Made by a program: the position numbers and the translations under genes. Below are positions 32,814-42,211 of a stretch of DNA of 64,000 bases, in pieces. The notes beneath the pieces are model-generated. The model ran no database searches and was not told the origin of the DNA. It saw nothing but the letters and a program-made list of their open reading frames with translations. Positions within the stretch are counted from its first letter, which is position 1. The number at the start of each line of letters is the position of its first letter. The DNA is from Parapedobacter sp964498395 (GTDB lineage: Bacteria; Bacteroidota; Bacteroidia; Sphingobacteriales; Sphingobacteriaceae), in NCBI GenBank assembly GCA_964498395.1, contig CAZCHE010000012.1, forward strand, positions 1 to 64,000, in the 5' to 3' direction.

Positions 32814-34975
32814 CTGAACCCATGATGAAAAAACACTGGTTTACCGCCCGCCCGCCGGTCTTTCGTTGGCTGGGCGCGGCCGCTTTATGGCTGGCGCTCT
32901 GCCTTCCGGTCTACACACTGGCCGATACGCCCGGATGGTGGAAACGCAACAACCTGCGGGTGGTACAGACAAATCTGCCGGACTTCGTAGCGGCGGAAAT
33001 AGATCCCGAGCGCTTTGTAACCGACCTTGTCGAGATGTCGGCAAATACACTGATTATCAATGTGGGTGGCATCATGGCCTTCTACCCCACCGAACTAGAG
33101 TACCATTACCGCAATCCCCATGCTGCCGACAACCTCATCGGCGACATCGTGCGAAAATGCCACGAACGGGGCATCAAGGTCATCGTTCGCGTGGATTTCA
33201 GCCGCTTGCACAGACAAGTGTTCGACAAGCATCCCGACTGGTGCTACCAATCGGTCGACGGTGAACGGATGGTGAACGACGACATCTATGTCGTATCCAT
33301 CAACGCGCCCTATGTACAGGAGAAAGCGTTCGAAATCATCCAGGAAATCATGGATAAGTACCCGATCGACGGCATCTTCCTGAATATGCCCGGATACCAA
33401 ACCTCCAATGCCTATACGGGCGAATACTTCGGAATAGACCACAACCCGTTTGAACGGGAACGTTTCGCCAAATTCAGCGGGGGATTGGAGCTGCCGGTAA
33501 AAGAAGATCGGCAGGACCCGGTGTACCTGCGGTACCTCGAATATCGGCAAGATGTACTGGACAGGTGGGCCGAACGGCTTCATCGCGTGGTCAAGGGCAG
33601 GAACCCGCAGATCGCCATCTGTACCTATACCGACAAATACGTGGATATCATCCGTCACGAGTCGCAGCGGAACGCATCGCTCCCTTATTGGCCGTATACC
33701 GCTTCGGATAATGTCGCCAATACGCTCGGCACCTATCCGGGCCACATCGTGAGCAATGCATCCATCCAGCAGCTTTCCTTCCGTTCGCGTTTCAATGCCG
33801 TCGAGCCCGAAGAGGTGCGCATCCGGTTGTACGAAAACATCGCAAACGGGTCGGGCTTGGACGTGAGCATGATGGGCCAGATCGCCGGGAATCCCGATGC
33901 CCGCAATTTCGACGTGATGCGCGAGGTATATCGCTTCCATCGCGACCACGAACGGTATTACGGGCGTTACACGTCAGACGCAAAGGTCGCCGTACTGTCG
34001 CCCAACCTATGGGTACACGGCGACCTGGCCGAGGAGTACCGCGGTTTGCAGCTCATGCTCAGGGAAGCACATATCCCGTTTGACATCATCGGACACCAGA
34101 CGCTGCACCGACAGCCCGAACGGCTGAAGCAATACCGGGCGATTGTGGTGCCCAGCATCGTAGGTTTCAGCGCGGCAGACCTCGCCGCACTGTCGGCCGC
34201 AGCAAAGACGGGCACCAGCCTGGTCGCCACCAATCGGGCATTTGCCAACCACCCGGAATTCCTAGAGGAGTTCTTCGGCGCGGTATGCGTCGAGGACCAA
34301 TACGATGGTACCGGCAATTACCTCCGTGTCGACGCACAGGATGGCTTTCCGGGGTTGCCGAAGCAGACCATGGTATCCTGGCAATACAACCTAAGCCTGT
34401 ATAAGTTCCCTTCGGCAAAAACCCTGTTCCCCATCCTATCGAAAGGGCGCCCGGGGCCTCCCGAAAATGTGGGTGGTCACGACGACACGGGTTATGCAGC
34501 GGTCGGCTTGAAGACCATCGGCGGAAGCACCCATATCCTGCTGCCCGGCCATATCGGAAAGCTGTATTTCCAGTCGGGCTACGAGCAATACCGGGAACTT
34601 TGGCTGGCATTGTTGAAGATGGCCTATCCGCAGGCCGCGGAAACCATCAAAACCAACGCGCCGGCCAAGGTAGAACTGCTGTGGAAAGCATTCCAATGGA
34701 ACGACGGGAATGAAACCGAACGGCAACAGCCGGATGGGCACATCCTCCACCTGATTAACCTCAGTGGATACAACGGCAACACCTATTTTGCACCGTATCC
34801 CATCCACAGTATCGAACTAGACGTGGAGTTGGCCCGAAAGCCCGCAAAAGTATATACCCTGAAAGGAAACATCGAATTGCCCTTTTCCTGGGAAAACAAC
34901 CGGCTTGCCTTTTCATTGCCCCGATTGGGAGATTATGAGGCGGTGGTTGTGATACCGGACGAAAGCGGCCGGTAA
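32810..34975 (+). CDS. secreted TIM-barrel glycosyl-hydrolase-like protein
   Basis: A 721-residue exported protein; the ATG overlaps the TGA of the previous gene (ATGA at 32810-32813), so the two are translationally coupled. After a signal peptide with a long basic n-region (about 30-40 residues), a TIM-barrel-like domain begins (LVEMSANTLIINVGGIMAFYP, IVRKCHERGIKVIVRVDFSRLH, IMDKYPIDGIFLNMPGYQT). A flavodoxin-like/GH42-trimerisation-type domain follows (YRGLQLMLREAHIPFDIIGHQTL ... YRAIVVPSIVGFSAADLAAL), then a C-terminal beta domain. It resembles 'hypothetical glycosyl hydrolase' and GH42-like proteins. The catalytic acids cannot be assigned by eye. Confidence 0.7.
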   Translation: MTEPMMKKHWFTARPPVFRWLGAAALWLALCLPVYTLADTPGWWKRNNLRVVQTNLPDFVAAEIDPERFVTDLVEMSANTLIINVGGIMAFYPTELEYHYRNPHAADNLIGDIVRKCHERGIKVIVRVDFSRLHRQVFDKHPDWCYQSVDGERMVNDDIYVVSINAPYVQEKAFEIIQEIMDKYPIDGIFLNMPGYQTSNAYTGEYFGIDHNPFERERFAKFSGGLELPVKEDRQDPVYLRYLEYRQDVLDRWAERLHRVVKGRNPQIAICTYTDKYVDIIRHESQRNASLPYWPYTASDNVANTLGTYPGHIVSNASIQQLSFRSRFNAVEPEEVRIRLYENIANGSGLDVSMMGQIAGNPDARNFDVMREVYRFHRDHERYYGRYTSDAKVAVLSPNLWVHGDLAEEYRGLQLMLREAHIPFDIIGHQTLHRQPERLKQYRAIVVPSIVGFSAADLAALSAAAKTGTSLVATNRAFANHPEFLEEFFGAVCVEDQYDGTGNYLRVDAQDGFPGLPKQTMVSWQYNLSLYKFPSAKTLFPILSKGRPGPPENVGGHDDTGYAAVGLKTIGGSTHILLPGHIGKLYFQSGYEQYRELWLALLKMAYPQAAETIKTNAPAKVELLWKAFQWNDGNETERQQPDGHILHLINLSGYNGNTYFAPYPIHSIELDVELARKPAKVYTLKGNIELPFSWENNRLAFSLPRLGDYEAVVVIPDESGR

Positions 34976-35018
34976 AATGCGGTGAAGATGGGAAAATTTA
35001 TCTGCGTTACAAACGGGG

Positions 35019-35048
35019 GGTGCCTAGAATGAGTAAATGCTAGGTACC
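35019..35048. terminator. hairpin between convergent PUL and L,D-transpeptidase genes
   Basis: GGTGCCTAG (35019-35027) and CTAGGTACC (35040-35048) pair at 8 of 9 positions around a 12-base loop. It sits between convergent genes and may end transcription from both sides, although neither side has a clear T-run. Confidence 0.4.
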
Positions 35049-35064
35049 CTCAGCGATGGCATGG

Positions 35065-35856
35065 TTAGTCGCGTGGCGCAATGAGGTACCGTAAGGCCGC
35101 TTCTTCATCCAGCCAGCGGGAGTGGTATCCTTCCGCCGCTCCAGTGATAAATAGCACTCCTTTCCCTTTCATCCAATCAATAATTTGATGGTTTACGTCA
35201 TGTGAAACTGCCGGGCAGCCTTCGCTATTGCCCAAATGTCCATATGCATCAATGGTGTCCTGGCTGACGTAGTCGGCCCCATGCATCACCACGTACCGCC
35301 TCCGCGCATTGGTATTGAATCCTGAGTCGAGTCCATCCAGTTTGAGCGAACGCCCGTTTTTGCCGATATATTCCTCTGCTGTCAGGTAAAACCCCAGACT
35401 GGTCTGCAATGAACCGGGCATATTGGAAAATGTCGTGGCCATCTCCTTGCCACTTCCTTTGCCATGCGCCGACCATGTGTGGAGCAGCAGGCTATCGCGG
35501 TCGATGTCTATCACCCACATCCGGTTACTTGTACTGGGCCGGTTAAAATCGACTATCGTGAGTATTGGAGAAGTTGTTTTCGCTTTTGCCCTCAGGTTAA
35601 GGTATCCCGTATAGGCTTGGTGAAATACCGCCGTGTCTAATCCGCTTTTATCCAGTTTAGCCAAGCGGTAATGGCGCAACACCGCCTGCCTGTAAGAATT
35701 AGCAAGCGAGGAATCTCCCAGTCCTGTTTCTATGGTATCTTGGGCTTGAGTAGGTGAAACCTGGGTGCGACCCACCCCTTGACAACAGGAGGCGCTGGTT
35801 AACGCGGTGGTCAAACCTAGCCAAAAAAAGATGGATAATAGCTTTACATTCACCAA
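35065..35856 (-). CDS. L,D-transpeptidase-like catalytic-domain lipoprotein
   Basis: A 263-residue exported protein; the N-terminus lacks ATG and starts at TTG 35856 or GTG 35853. Its hydrophobic segment ends in a Cys-containing lipobox-like ASCC around residue 24. The C-terminal domain matches the murein L,D-transpeptidase catalytic family (YkuD-like fold): VMHGADYVS and the Cys motif GNSEGCPAV carry the probable catalytic His and Cys. Such proteins remodel peptidoglycan cross-links or are of unknown role in Bacteroidota. It is convergent with the PUL and shares direction with the AEC permease. Confidence 0.85.
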   Translation of the reverse strand: MVNVKLLSIFFWLGLTTALTSASCCQGVGRTQVSPTQAQDTIETGLGDSSLANSYRQAVLRHYRLAKLDKSGLDTAVFHQAYTGYLNLRAKAKTTSPILTIVDFNRPSTSNRMWVIDIDRDSLLLHTWSAHGKGSGKEMATTFSNMPGSLQTSLGFYLTAEEYIGKNGRSLKLDGLDSGFNTNARRRYVVMHGADYVSQDTIDAYGHLGNSEGCPAVSHDVNHQIIDWMKGKGVLFITGAAEGYHSRWLDEEAALRYLIAPRD

Positions 35857-35881
35857 GCAAACTTAGTGAAAAACCAGTTGA

Positions 35882-37036
35882 CTAGCGTGCCAATACTTGT
35901 TTTTCCTCGCCGTGCACGGCCAAGGCGTTTTCGTCAGTACGGGTCGGCCTCCATTTGGCCGCCCTCATGCGGTGCAAAATCACGGGAGCAAAGGCCATGA
36001 GCAACAAAACCGCACCTGAATAGAACAGATTAGACACATCCTTGAAAAAGCCATCACTGCTGAAGACCGTCAGCGCTAGAATGGCTGAAAACGGCAAGGA
36101 CAATGCCAACACATTCAACGCCAACTGTGGGTTAAAAGTGGGGTTGGAAACGTAGCCGCTTCCTTTCTCCAAGGCTGACACCGCAGAGATGTGTGCCAAT
36201 GGCCAAAAACTCACCGCACTTTGCGGAAACACGATGGCAAGTACCAGCATCGGGAATGACATATCAGGCACCAGCATTAGGCAAATGGCGCTCAGGCAAA
36301 ATGAAATTCCGGCCCTAAAGAGCAACAGGCTAATGATGACCCTAAACTGTGTCCATTTAAACCGTACGGTGATGCCGATAAATAGCAAAACAATGGGTGT
36401 CATCAATGTGCTCAGCATGGTAACCGGACTACTCAGGAATGCCGGTAGGTCGCCAAAGTGTATGCCGAACGATAGCAGTAGCAATGCGGCAACGATCGCT
36501 AGGTTCACCGGCTCTTTCACCAAGGTCACCAGCAACCCTTTCAATCGCTCTTGACCGGGCTGAGTTGACCGGTTGGCCTGTTTGAAAAACCAGTGCATGG
36601 CAAGGAGGTAGCAGAAGACCAACACATATACCTTATTTCCCAAATCAGCGATACCGCCTAACGCTACGGCTTCGGTACCCACATATTCCAACAGGAACGG
36701 GAAACATGACATACCGGGGGCAAGTGAAGGAATGAGCAGCAACAGTGTCCGCATATCTGCACTCCCGGCTGATATACCGTAGAGCTTTGGCACGATGATT
36801 CTAGTGAGGGCCAATAACGCGAAATTAAAGCCTAAAGCCAATAATGGCAGACCGATAAGGTCGCGACGTATTTCCGTATTCATCAATGCCACGAAAATAA
36901 TAGCTGGCAGCGCTAGGTTCAGGATGAGCAGTTTCAGTGTGTGATGGTGATCAGGCTTGTGCAGCGATTTGCGGAGCAGCCGGCCTACGACAATCAGTAA
37001 TAGTAACGATAACGTTTTGGCTATAGCGGGATCCAT
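35882..37036 (-). CDS. AEC-family (auxin efflux carrier-like) permease
   Basis: A 384-residue integral membrane protein with about ten hydrophobic segments in two halves, beginning LSLLLLIVVGRLLRKSLHK and containing LKLLILNLALPAIIFVAL and ILSTLMTPIVLLFIGITVRF, the pattern of AEC/bile-acid-type secondary transporters. The C-terminal tail is basic. Members export or import carboxylates and related compounds; the ligand here is unknown. It lies between an L,D-transpeptidase and an exported aminotransferase on the same strand. Confidence 0.85.
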   Translation of the reverse strand: MDPAIAKTLSLLLLIVVGRLLRKSLHKPDHHHTLKLLILNLALPAIIFVALMNTEIRRDLIGLPLLALGFNFALLALTRIIVPKLYGISAGSADMRTLLLLIPSLAPGMSCFPFLLEYVGTEAVALGGIADLGNKVYVLVFCYLLAMHWFFKQANRSTQPGQERLKGLLVTLVKEPVNLAIVAALLLLSFGIHFGDLPAFLSSPVTMLSTLMTPIVLLFIGITVRFKWTQFRVIISLLLFRAGISFCLSAICLMLVPDMSFPMLVLAIVFPQSAVSFWPLAHISAVSALEKGSGYVSNPTFNPQLALNVLALSLPFSAILALTVFSSDGFFKDVSNLFYSGAVLLLMAFAPVILHRMRAAKWRPTRTDENALAVHGEEKQVLAR

Positions 37037-37109
37037 CCGGTGGGATTAACTTCTAACTTCTTGCGGTGAACAAGTGAAAACAGCTTGCGTGCGAGTGCGC
37101 ATAGCGCAT

Positions 37110-38285
37110 TTAAACGGAAACCTTTCTTAGCGCCGCGGCACACAATTCCATTTCGGGCATGGTTCCCATGCTAACACGGCACCAAGCCCCTCCGTCAATC
37201 TGAAACATTCGAATTGATACACCTTCTTCGCGCAGTCCTTTTTGGAAAACTGCTGGATCCTTTTGAATGGGGAAGATAACGAAATTGGTATGTGACGGGA
37301 TGGGATTATATCCCATCGCGTTCAATTGCTCACACAGATAGGTACGGCATTCGAGGTTAAGCTTCCTGCTAGTTTCCTGAAAGGCTACATCACCCATGCT
37401 GGCTATCGCACCACTTAGCGAGGTCACGCAAAGGCCCATCGTACCCCTGACAATGGAGGTCAGTGTCTTGATACGGTCTGGTTGAGCCACGATGTATCCG
37501 ATCCGCAAACCCGCCATAGAGTGGATCTTTGAAAACGTACGGGCAATGATGACATCTTTACCTTCCCGTACAAGCCCTACCATCGTATTGGCACCCGGAT
37601 CGGGCAAAAACTCCAAATAAGCCTCGTCGACGAAAACCGGTACCTTTTCGGAAGCATCCGAACAGAATTTCTTTAATGCCGCAGGTGGAGTGATGGAACC
37701 CAGCGGGTTATTCGGGTTACAAACGTACACCAAACGGGTTTCCATATCGATCGCTGATGCCATGGCATTTACATCATGGGCGTAGTCTGCGGTCAGTGGA
37801 ACGGGTTTCCATACCCCACCTATCGCGCGTGTAGTATTGATCATGGACATGTAAGACGGATCAGCCGAAACGATGTTTCCACCCTTGAGGAACAACGAAA
37901 TCGCCGTCTTTTCCAACAAATCCGTGGAGCCTGGCCCTAACATGATATACTCCTTCTCAACGCCCTCTTTTTCCGCAATCATATCGATTAGCCGGGCCGC
38001 ATCCTCATGTCCATAGCGGTTGCCAAACCCAACGGCGTCGCTAATTGCGGTGCGCACGGCCGATGAAGGCCCATAAGGATTCTCATTGGCCGAAAGGCGT
38101 GCCTGAATGGCTGGCGCTCGCTCGTCTAAGGGTAAGGTGATGTCCCTTAACATTCCTTGAGACGAGGGAAATGCAGGTGTTCCGTGGTTCTTTCCAAAGG
38201 AAAGCGACGGCGCTAAGGCTAAACCGCCCATTGCCACCAAGCTGGATTTGATCCAATTTCTTCTGTTTGTTGTTGTTTTGGTCAT
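37110..38285 (-). CDS. Tat-exported histidinol-phosphate aminotransferase-like enzyme
   Basis: A 391-residue PLP-dependent class I/II aminotransferase. The first ~30 residues form a twin-arginine signal (NRRNWIKSSLVAMGGLALAPSLSFG), so the folded enzyme with cofactor is sent to the periplasm. Catalytic landmarks: SANENPYGPS, CNPNNPLGS, VDEAYLEF and the PLP-lysine motif ARTFSKIHSMAGLRIGY. It resembles HisC, but export makes a histidine biosynthetic role unlikely. It sits next to an AEC permease. The substrate is unknown. Confidence 0.88.
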   Translation of the reverse strand: MTKTTTNRRNWIKSSLVAMGGLALAPSLSFGKNHGTPAFPSSQGMLRDITLPLDERAPAIQARLSANENPYGPSSAVRTAISDAVGFGNRYGHEDAARLIDMIAEKEGVEKEYIMLGPGSTDLLEKTAISLFLKGGNIVSADPSYMSMINTTRAIGGVWKPVPLTADYAHDVNAMASAIDMETRLVYVCNPNNPLGSITPPAALKKFCSDASEKVPVFVDEAYLEFLPDPGANTMVGLVREGKDVIIARTFSKIHSMAGLRIGYIVAQPDRIKTLTSIVRGTMGLCVTSLSGAIASMGDVAFQETSRKLNLECRTYLCEQLNAMGYNPIPSHTNFVIFPIQKDPAVFQKGLREEGVSIRMFQIDGGAWCRVSMGTMPEMELCAAALRKVSV

Positions 38286-38438
38286 GGCGTAAAAACTATG
38301 CGTTTATCAAAGTTCCCACCAAAACTTAATATAAGGTTTCCCCTTAAATTGATTAGCTAACGCAATATTAAGGATTTGCGCTAGCAAAACCAAATAATAT
38401 CTCGGGTTTTTTTATCGCTCGATGGAAATCACCGACCG

Positions 38439-41126
38439 CTATAGGTTAAAGGTCACTTTCAACACTGCCATCCGCCCGCGGAGGTTGTAGTGGCTGTAAC
38501 CAAACTGGTTGGCAGACAGGCTGTATGTTTCATAAGAAGTCACATCGGCCAGATTAGTTAGGTCAAGCTCCATATCTGTGCGCCATCGGTTCAGCCGGTA
38601 GCGTACATGGGTATCCATAAAGAAATAGCTGATGTCAGCGAGGGAGGCTTGATGGGTATATTGGTGTCTCCCGCTGATGCGCAAAAACGTGTTCTTGAAC
38701 GGGGAATAGGTCACCCCGATCGATTGGTCAAACTGCCGCAATTGCCTGTCATCCACACGTGCGGTGGCTTCTTGGCTAACCAACCGACTGGTTGTCCAAG
38801 TACCAGTGCCATTGTAGTTGACACTTACTTTACCAAATAGCCGGGCTTCAGCACCGGGACTGAGCGTGAAGGAAATGTTGTTAAACGGCAACAATTCGTC
38901 GTTGAGCAATTGGTTGAAGCGTGTGGTATTCCAGGAGGCTTTGAGGCTGGCCGTTGCACCCAATGCGAAAATGTATTTGCTGATCCCTCCAGTAGCGCTA
39001 AGACTACTCACGTCATTGGTAAAGGGCAGCAGTACCGTCCGCCTGATATCATCCGTGACCATACTCGAGGCGATGGTGTTAGCGGTCGATTGGTTATACG
39101 TCACCCCTCCATTGATGAACAACATGCTGATGGCACGTTGGTAGTGGTAATGCAGCCCGAAACTGTGGCTATGGCGTTCTTGCAATTGCGCATCGTTTGC
39201 ACTAAGGCTCCGGTAATTGCCCAGCACCACCCCACGGAATACCCCACCGATATTGCCCATCTGATTAGCAAACGCATAGTTGAACGTCAGGTAATCTTCC
39301 ACATTGGTCATCATCTTCACCCGTAGGGAAGGATTGAAGAGCAGACGTGTTTCCCGCTCGTCGAGTACGAACCCGTTGTCTTGGTAAGCAATGCGCTGCC
39401 CGATAAGGGGGAGTGTCAAACTGGATTCCCATCGTCCTTTTTTGTATTCATAGGTGCCGTCGGCAAATAGTTGATGGCGTTGCCAGCGGAGATCGTTATC
39501 ATCGCTACCTGCATAAGGATGCTCGTTGCCGTCACCCTGCACCAGGCGGAGTGCCGATTGGAGGTGCTGCCATTCATTGACCACCCCCACGCGATACCGC
39601 TGCTTGATTAACCCTTGGGTAAACCGATAAGCTAGCGAAGCGCGATTGAACCAGGTCGGCGTCTCGGCAAACTGCCGAATGCCCGCAAACGGCTCACCGG
39701 CGTTAAGCACATCAGCGTTAACGCCGGGGCTGATGGTAAGTGTCTGCGGCTGGTTGTAATGATTGAGGTACCAGTAGATATTCACGACATTCTTGTTCTT
39801 CAGCGCCGGGGTATATTCCAAGGTGTTGGAAAAGTCACGTATCCGGTTACGCAACCGTTGATGCATCTCCATGTCGTTACTCAATAAGGATGACGTACCC
39901 ACATCACCGGAATAAGCCAATTTCAGCGCATTGTTGAAATAATAATCATCTTTATTGGCCAACGCAGTAAAGCTGACATCCGTAAGGAATGGGTTACGGC
40001 CGATATCTTGCCGTTCGGTGTAGCGAATGGTGTCATTGCCCAAGTACAGTTCACTGAAGCTATGGTATACCATATCATTATGGTCAATCAAGGCATTGAT
40101 CGTAGACTTGAGCTGCAATCCATTGGATAGATTGACCAAATTATTGGCATTGAGCGATCCCGAATGATTGAGGTAGTACCGTTGCTTGGGTAGGGCGGGA
40201 TTGCCGGCGGTACCGGGAGAAAGGAGGGCTTCCGGCCGGGAATTGCCGACGCCGGAGAGCATGTCACTGAAGTTAAACGCCGTGAAATCAGCTGCTAGGT
40301 CGGTTCCCACGTTGTTGCCCTTGGCTACATTGAGCATCTTGTACTTCTTGTTGAAAAGGATGCTATTGAGTTCGCCGTCATACTGTCGGGGGAGGCCGGC
40401 GCCCAGCTTGGCTTGCCCGGTGAGTTTCAGCTTGGCTTCGTCCTTGATGACCAAGTTAAGCGCCACACGGTCGCTAAGTGCCTTGCCGCGCAGTACCTTC
40501 ATCGGTTGGTGGTTTTGCAGCACCTCCACTTTCTGTACCATGGCATGGGGGATGGTTTTCGTGCCAATGCTATACTTGTCATCCAGCAAGTCGTCGCCAT
40601 CGATATAGAAATTGGAAATGTTCTGCCCGTTGTATTTGATTTGGCCGCTTTCGCTGACCTCCATGCCAGGCATGCGCCGTAATACATCGCCGATGCTGCG
40701 GTCTTCCGCCTTGGTAAACGAAGCCACGTCATAATCGAGCGTATCGCCCCTCGAATCGATTCGGGGACGGCTTCTCACTTCCACTTCGGAAAGGTCAATG
40801 GGTTTTTCTTCCATCGCGATGTCGTACCGGCTTCTTGAGGCATCCAGCGGCAGATCCACCCTAGCATAGCCGAGGTGGTTGACCTGCAGTCGCAGGCTAT
40901 CCGGATCGGCAGCCGCAGGCAACGTAATGGAGAAGTGGCCTGAGGCATCGCTGGCCTTGAATGCCACGATACGCCCCTGCGTATTGCGGATGGTCACGCT
41001 GGCATGGGGTACTGGTTTGCCCTCCTTGGTTTTCAGGGAGCCTTGGATTTGCCCCGGCTGCGCAACGGCAGTCGTCACAAGTAAAACCAACATCACAGCA
41101 AGGAATCTTGCACCCTTAATACCCAT
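38439..41126 (-). CDS. TonB-dependent receptor-like outer-membrane barrel
   Basis: An 895-residue outer-membrane protein with a signal peptide (first ~22 residues), a carboxypeptidase-regulatory-like domain (IQGSLKTKEGKPVPHASVTIRNTQGR), a plug-like segment (VLRRMPGMEVSESGQIKYNGQNISNFYIDGDDLLDDKYSIGTKTIPHAMVQKVEVLQNHQPMKVL) and a barrel ending LKVTFNL. This plug form, with DGDDLL and ending NHQP, is that of barrels paired with GLPGLI proteins. It is first in an operon-like run with three GLPGLI genes. The cargo is unknown. Confidence 0.88.
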   Translation of the reverse strand: MGIKGARFLAVMLVLLVTTAVAQPGQIQGSLKTKEGKPVPHASVTIRNTQGRIVAFKASDASGHFSITLPAAADPDSLRLQVNHLGYARVDLPLDASRSRYDIAMEEKPIDLSEVEVRSRPRIDSRGDTLDYDVASFTKAEDRSIGDVLRRMPGMEVSESGQIKYNGQNISNFYIDGDDLLDDKYSIGTKTIPHAMVQKVEVLQNHQPMKVLRGKALSDRVALNLVIKDEAKLKLTGQAKLGAGLPRQYDGELNSILFNKKYKMLNVAKGNNVGTDLAADFTAFNFSDMLSGVGNSRPEALLSPGTAGNPALPKQRYYLNHSGSLNANNLVNLSNGLQLKSTINALIDHNDMVYHSFSELYLGNDTIRYTERQDIGRNPFLTDVSFTALANKDDYYFNNALKLAYSGDVGTSSLLSNDMEMHQRLRNRIRDFSNTLEYTPALKNKNVVNIYWYLNHYNQPQTLTISPGVNADVLNAGEPFAGIRQFAETPTWFNRASLAYRFTQGLIKQRYRVGVVNEWQHLQSALRLVQGDGNEHPYAGSDDNDLRWQRHQLFADGTYEYKKGRWESSLTLPLIGQRIAYQDNGFVLDERETRLLFNPSLRVKMMTNVEDYLTFNYAFANQMGNIGGVFRGVVLGNYRSLSANDAQLQERHSHSFGLHYHYQRAISMLFINGGVTYNQSTANTIASSMVTDDIRRTVLLPFTNDVSSLSATGGISKYIFALGATASLKASWNTTRFNQLLNDELLPFNNISFTLSPGAEARLFGKVSVNYNGTGTWTTSRLVSQEATARVDDRQLRQFDQSIGVTYSPFKNTFLRISGRHQYTHQASLADISYFFMDTHVRYRLNRWRTDMELDLTNLADVTSYETYSLSANQFGYSHYNLRGRMAVLKVTFNL

Positions 41127-41154
41127 GCTAGTTAACGGTTTGGCAGGCTAACAT

Positions 41155-42054
41155 TCAATTTTCCAATTCTAGGGGGTTATTCACTACGGATGATGTTTGT
41201 GAGGTATCCCGCTTTACATTGATGCTTTTGATACGTGAAGGATCAAGAACAGGATTAGCATTGGGTGTCCCACCCGTACCCACTACAACCACATTACCTC
41301 CCGCCGCATTCCGTGTTGCCCCTTGCGATCGGGCGCTAAAGGCTGCCTGTGGATTTTTCTGATATGCCTCCACCAATTTGCCCAATGCTCTCTTGTTGGT
41401 GGGAATGGCATTATCGGGTATAGTAACCGTTGCTTCCCCCGCCACCAACGTCTCAAAACCCGCATAGCGGAAAGCCACCTCATCACGGCTGTCCGTAGCT
41501 TCGAGGACAAGCCCCGGCAAACCCCGTAGCTTCCAAGGTCCAGCTTGGAAGGAAACATCGGAAGTAAACCATACCGTGTAATCGCGCCCTTTAAACCGCC
41601 CCATAGCTTTCTGTGCCGTATATCCGCCAACCTCCTTCGTCTCATCAGCTATTTGCCAATCGATTTCCGGATAGTCCTCATCGACCACGTACCGCTCCCC
41701 CGCGAGGCTGTACAGCTGTTTGAATAGTTGTTCAGCGGGCTTAGCATAATACGACTCTTGCGTCGTACGGCCGCCGCCCGTGATGGTGAGGTTGCCATCA
41801 AAACCAGGGTCTTCCATTTGCTTTTTCATTTGCTGATTTACCCTTTCGCTGGCATAGCTGCTATACAGCGAGGCGTGCTGCCCGATATAAAGCACCATTT
41901 CTTCCTTGTGCGGTTTATCTGGCTGCAACGTATCATTGATATGCGTAAATTCATAAATCACGCGGGCCAAAGCAGGCTCACTCTCTTGTGCCGCTGAGGT
42001 GTATGCTGCCGTGAGCCCCACCAGCAGCAATATCATTCCATTCTTCCTTTCCAT
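41155..42054 (-). CDS. GLPGLI-family protein 1
   Basis: A 299-residue exported protein with a signal peptide (MERKNGMILLLVGLTAAYTSAAQ) and the family core GPWKLRGLPGLVLEATD at residues ~175-190. Other family elements are ARVIYEFTHINDTLQPDKPHKEEMVLYIGQHASLYSSY near the N-terminus and the DVFF-like EVAFRYAGFE. GLPGLI proteins are periplasmic, unique to Bacteroidota, and have no known function; they regularly follow outer-membrane barrels as here. The C-terminus ends in NPLELEN, matching its neighbour at 43239. Confidence 0.9.
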   Translation of the reverse strand: MERKNGMILLLVGLTAAYTSAAQESEPALARVIYEFTHINDTLQPDKPHKEEMVLYIGQHASLYSSYASERVNQQMKKQMEDPGFDGNLTITGGGRTTQESYYAKPAEQLFKQLYSLAGERYVVDEDYPEIDWQIADETKEVGGYTAQKAMGRFKGRDYTVWFTSDVSFQAGPWKLRGLPGLVLEATDSRDEVAFRYAGFETLVAGEATVTIPDNAIPTNKRALGKLVEAYQKNPQAAFSARSQGATRNAAGGNVVVVGTGGTPNANPVLDPSRIKSINVKRDTSQTSSVVNNPLELEN

Positions 42055-42211
42055 AAATTCGATTTTTTAATAATTCTACGAAAATATAGTAATTATCCGA
42101 AACAACCGAATTTATTTACGGAAAATTCGTAATCATGCATTTAAACCCTACTCAGGTAAACCACGGCATCAAGACTACGTTGTTGCTTTTGGTATTTCCA
42201 TTCGCCCATCA

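Noticed and set aside
33095..33949. 284-codon minus-strand frame inside the second PUL enzyme
   Set aside because: Antisense shadow; no recognisable motif and fully contained in a supported gene.
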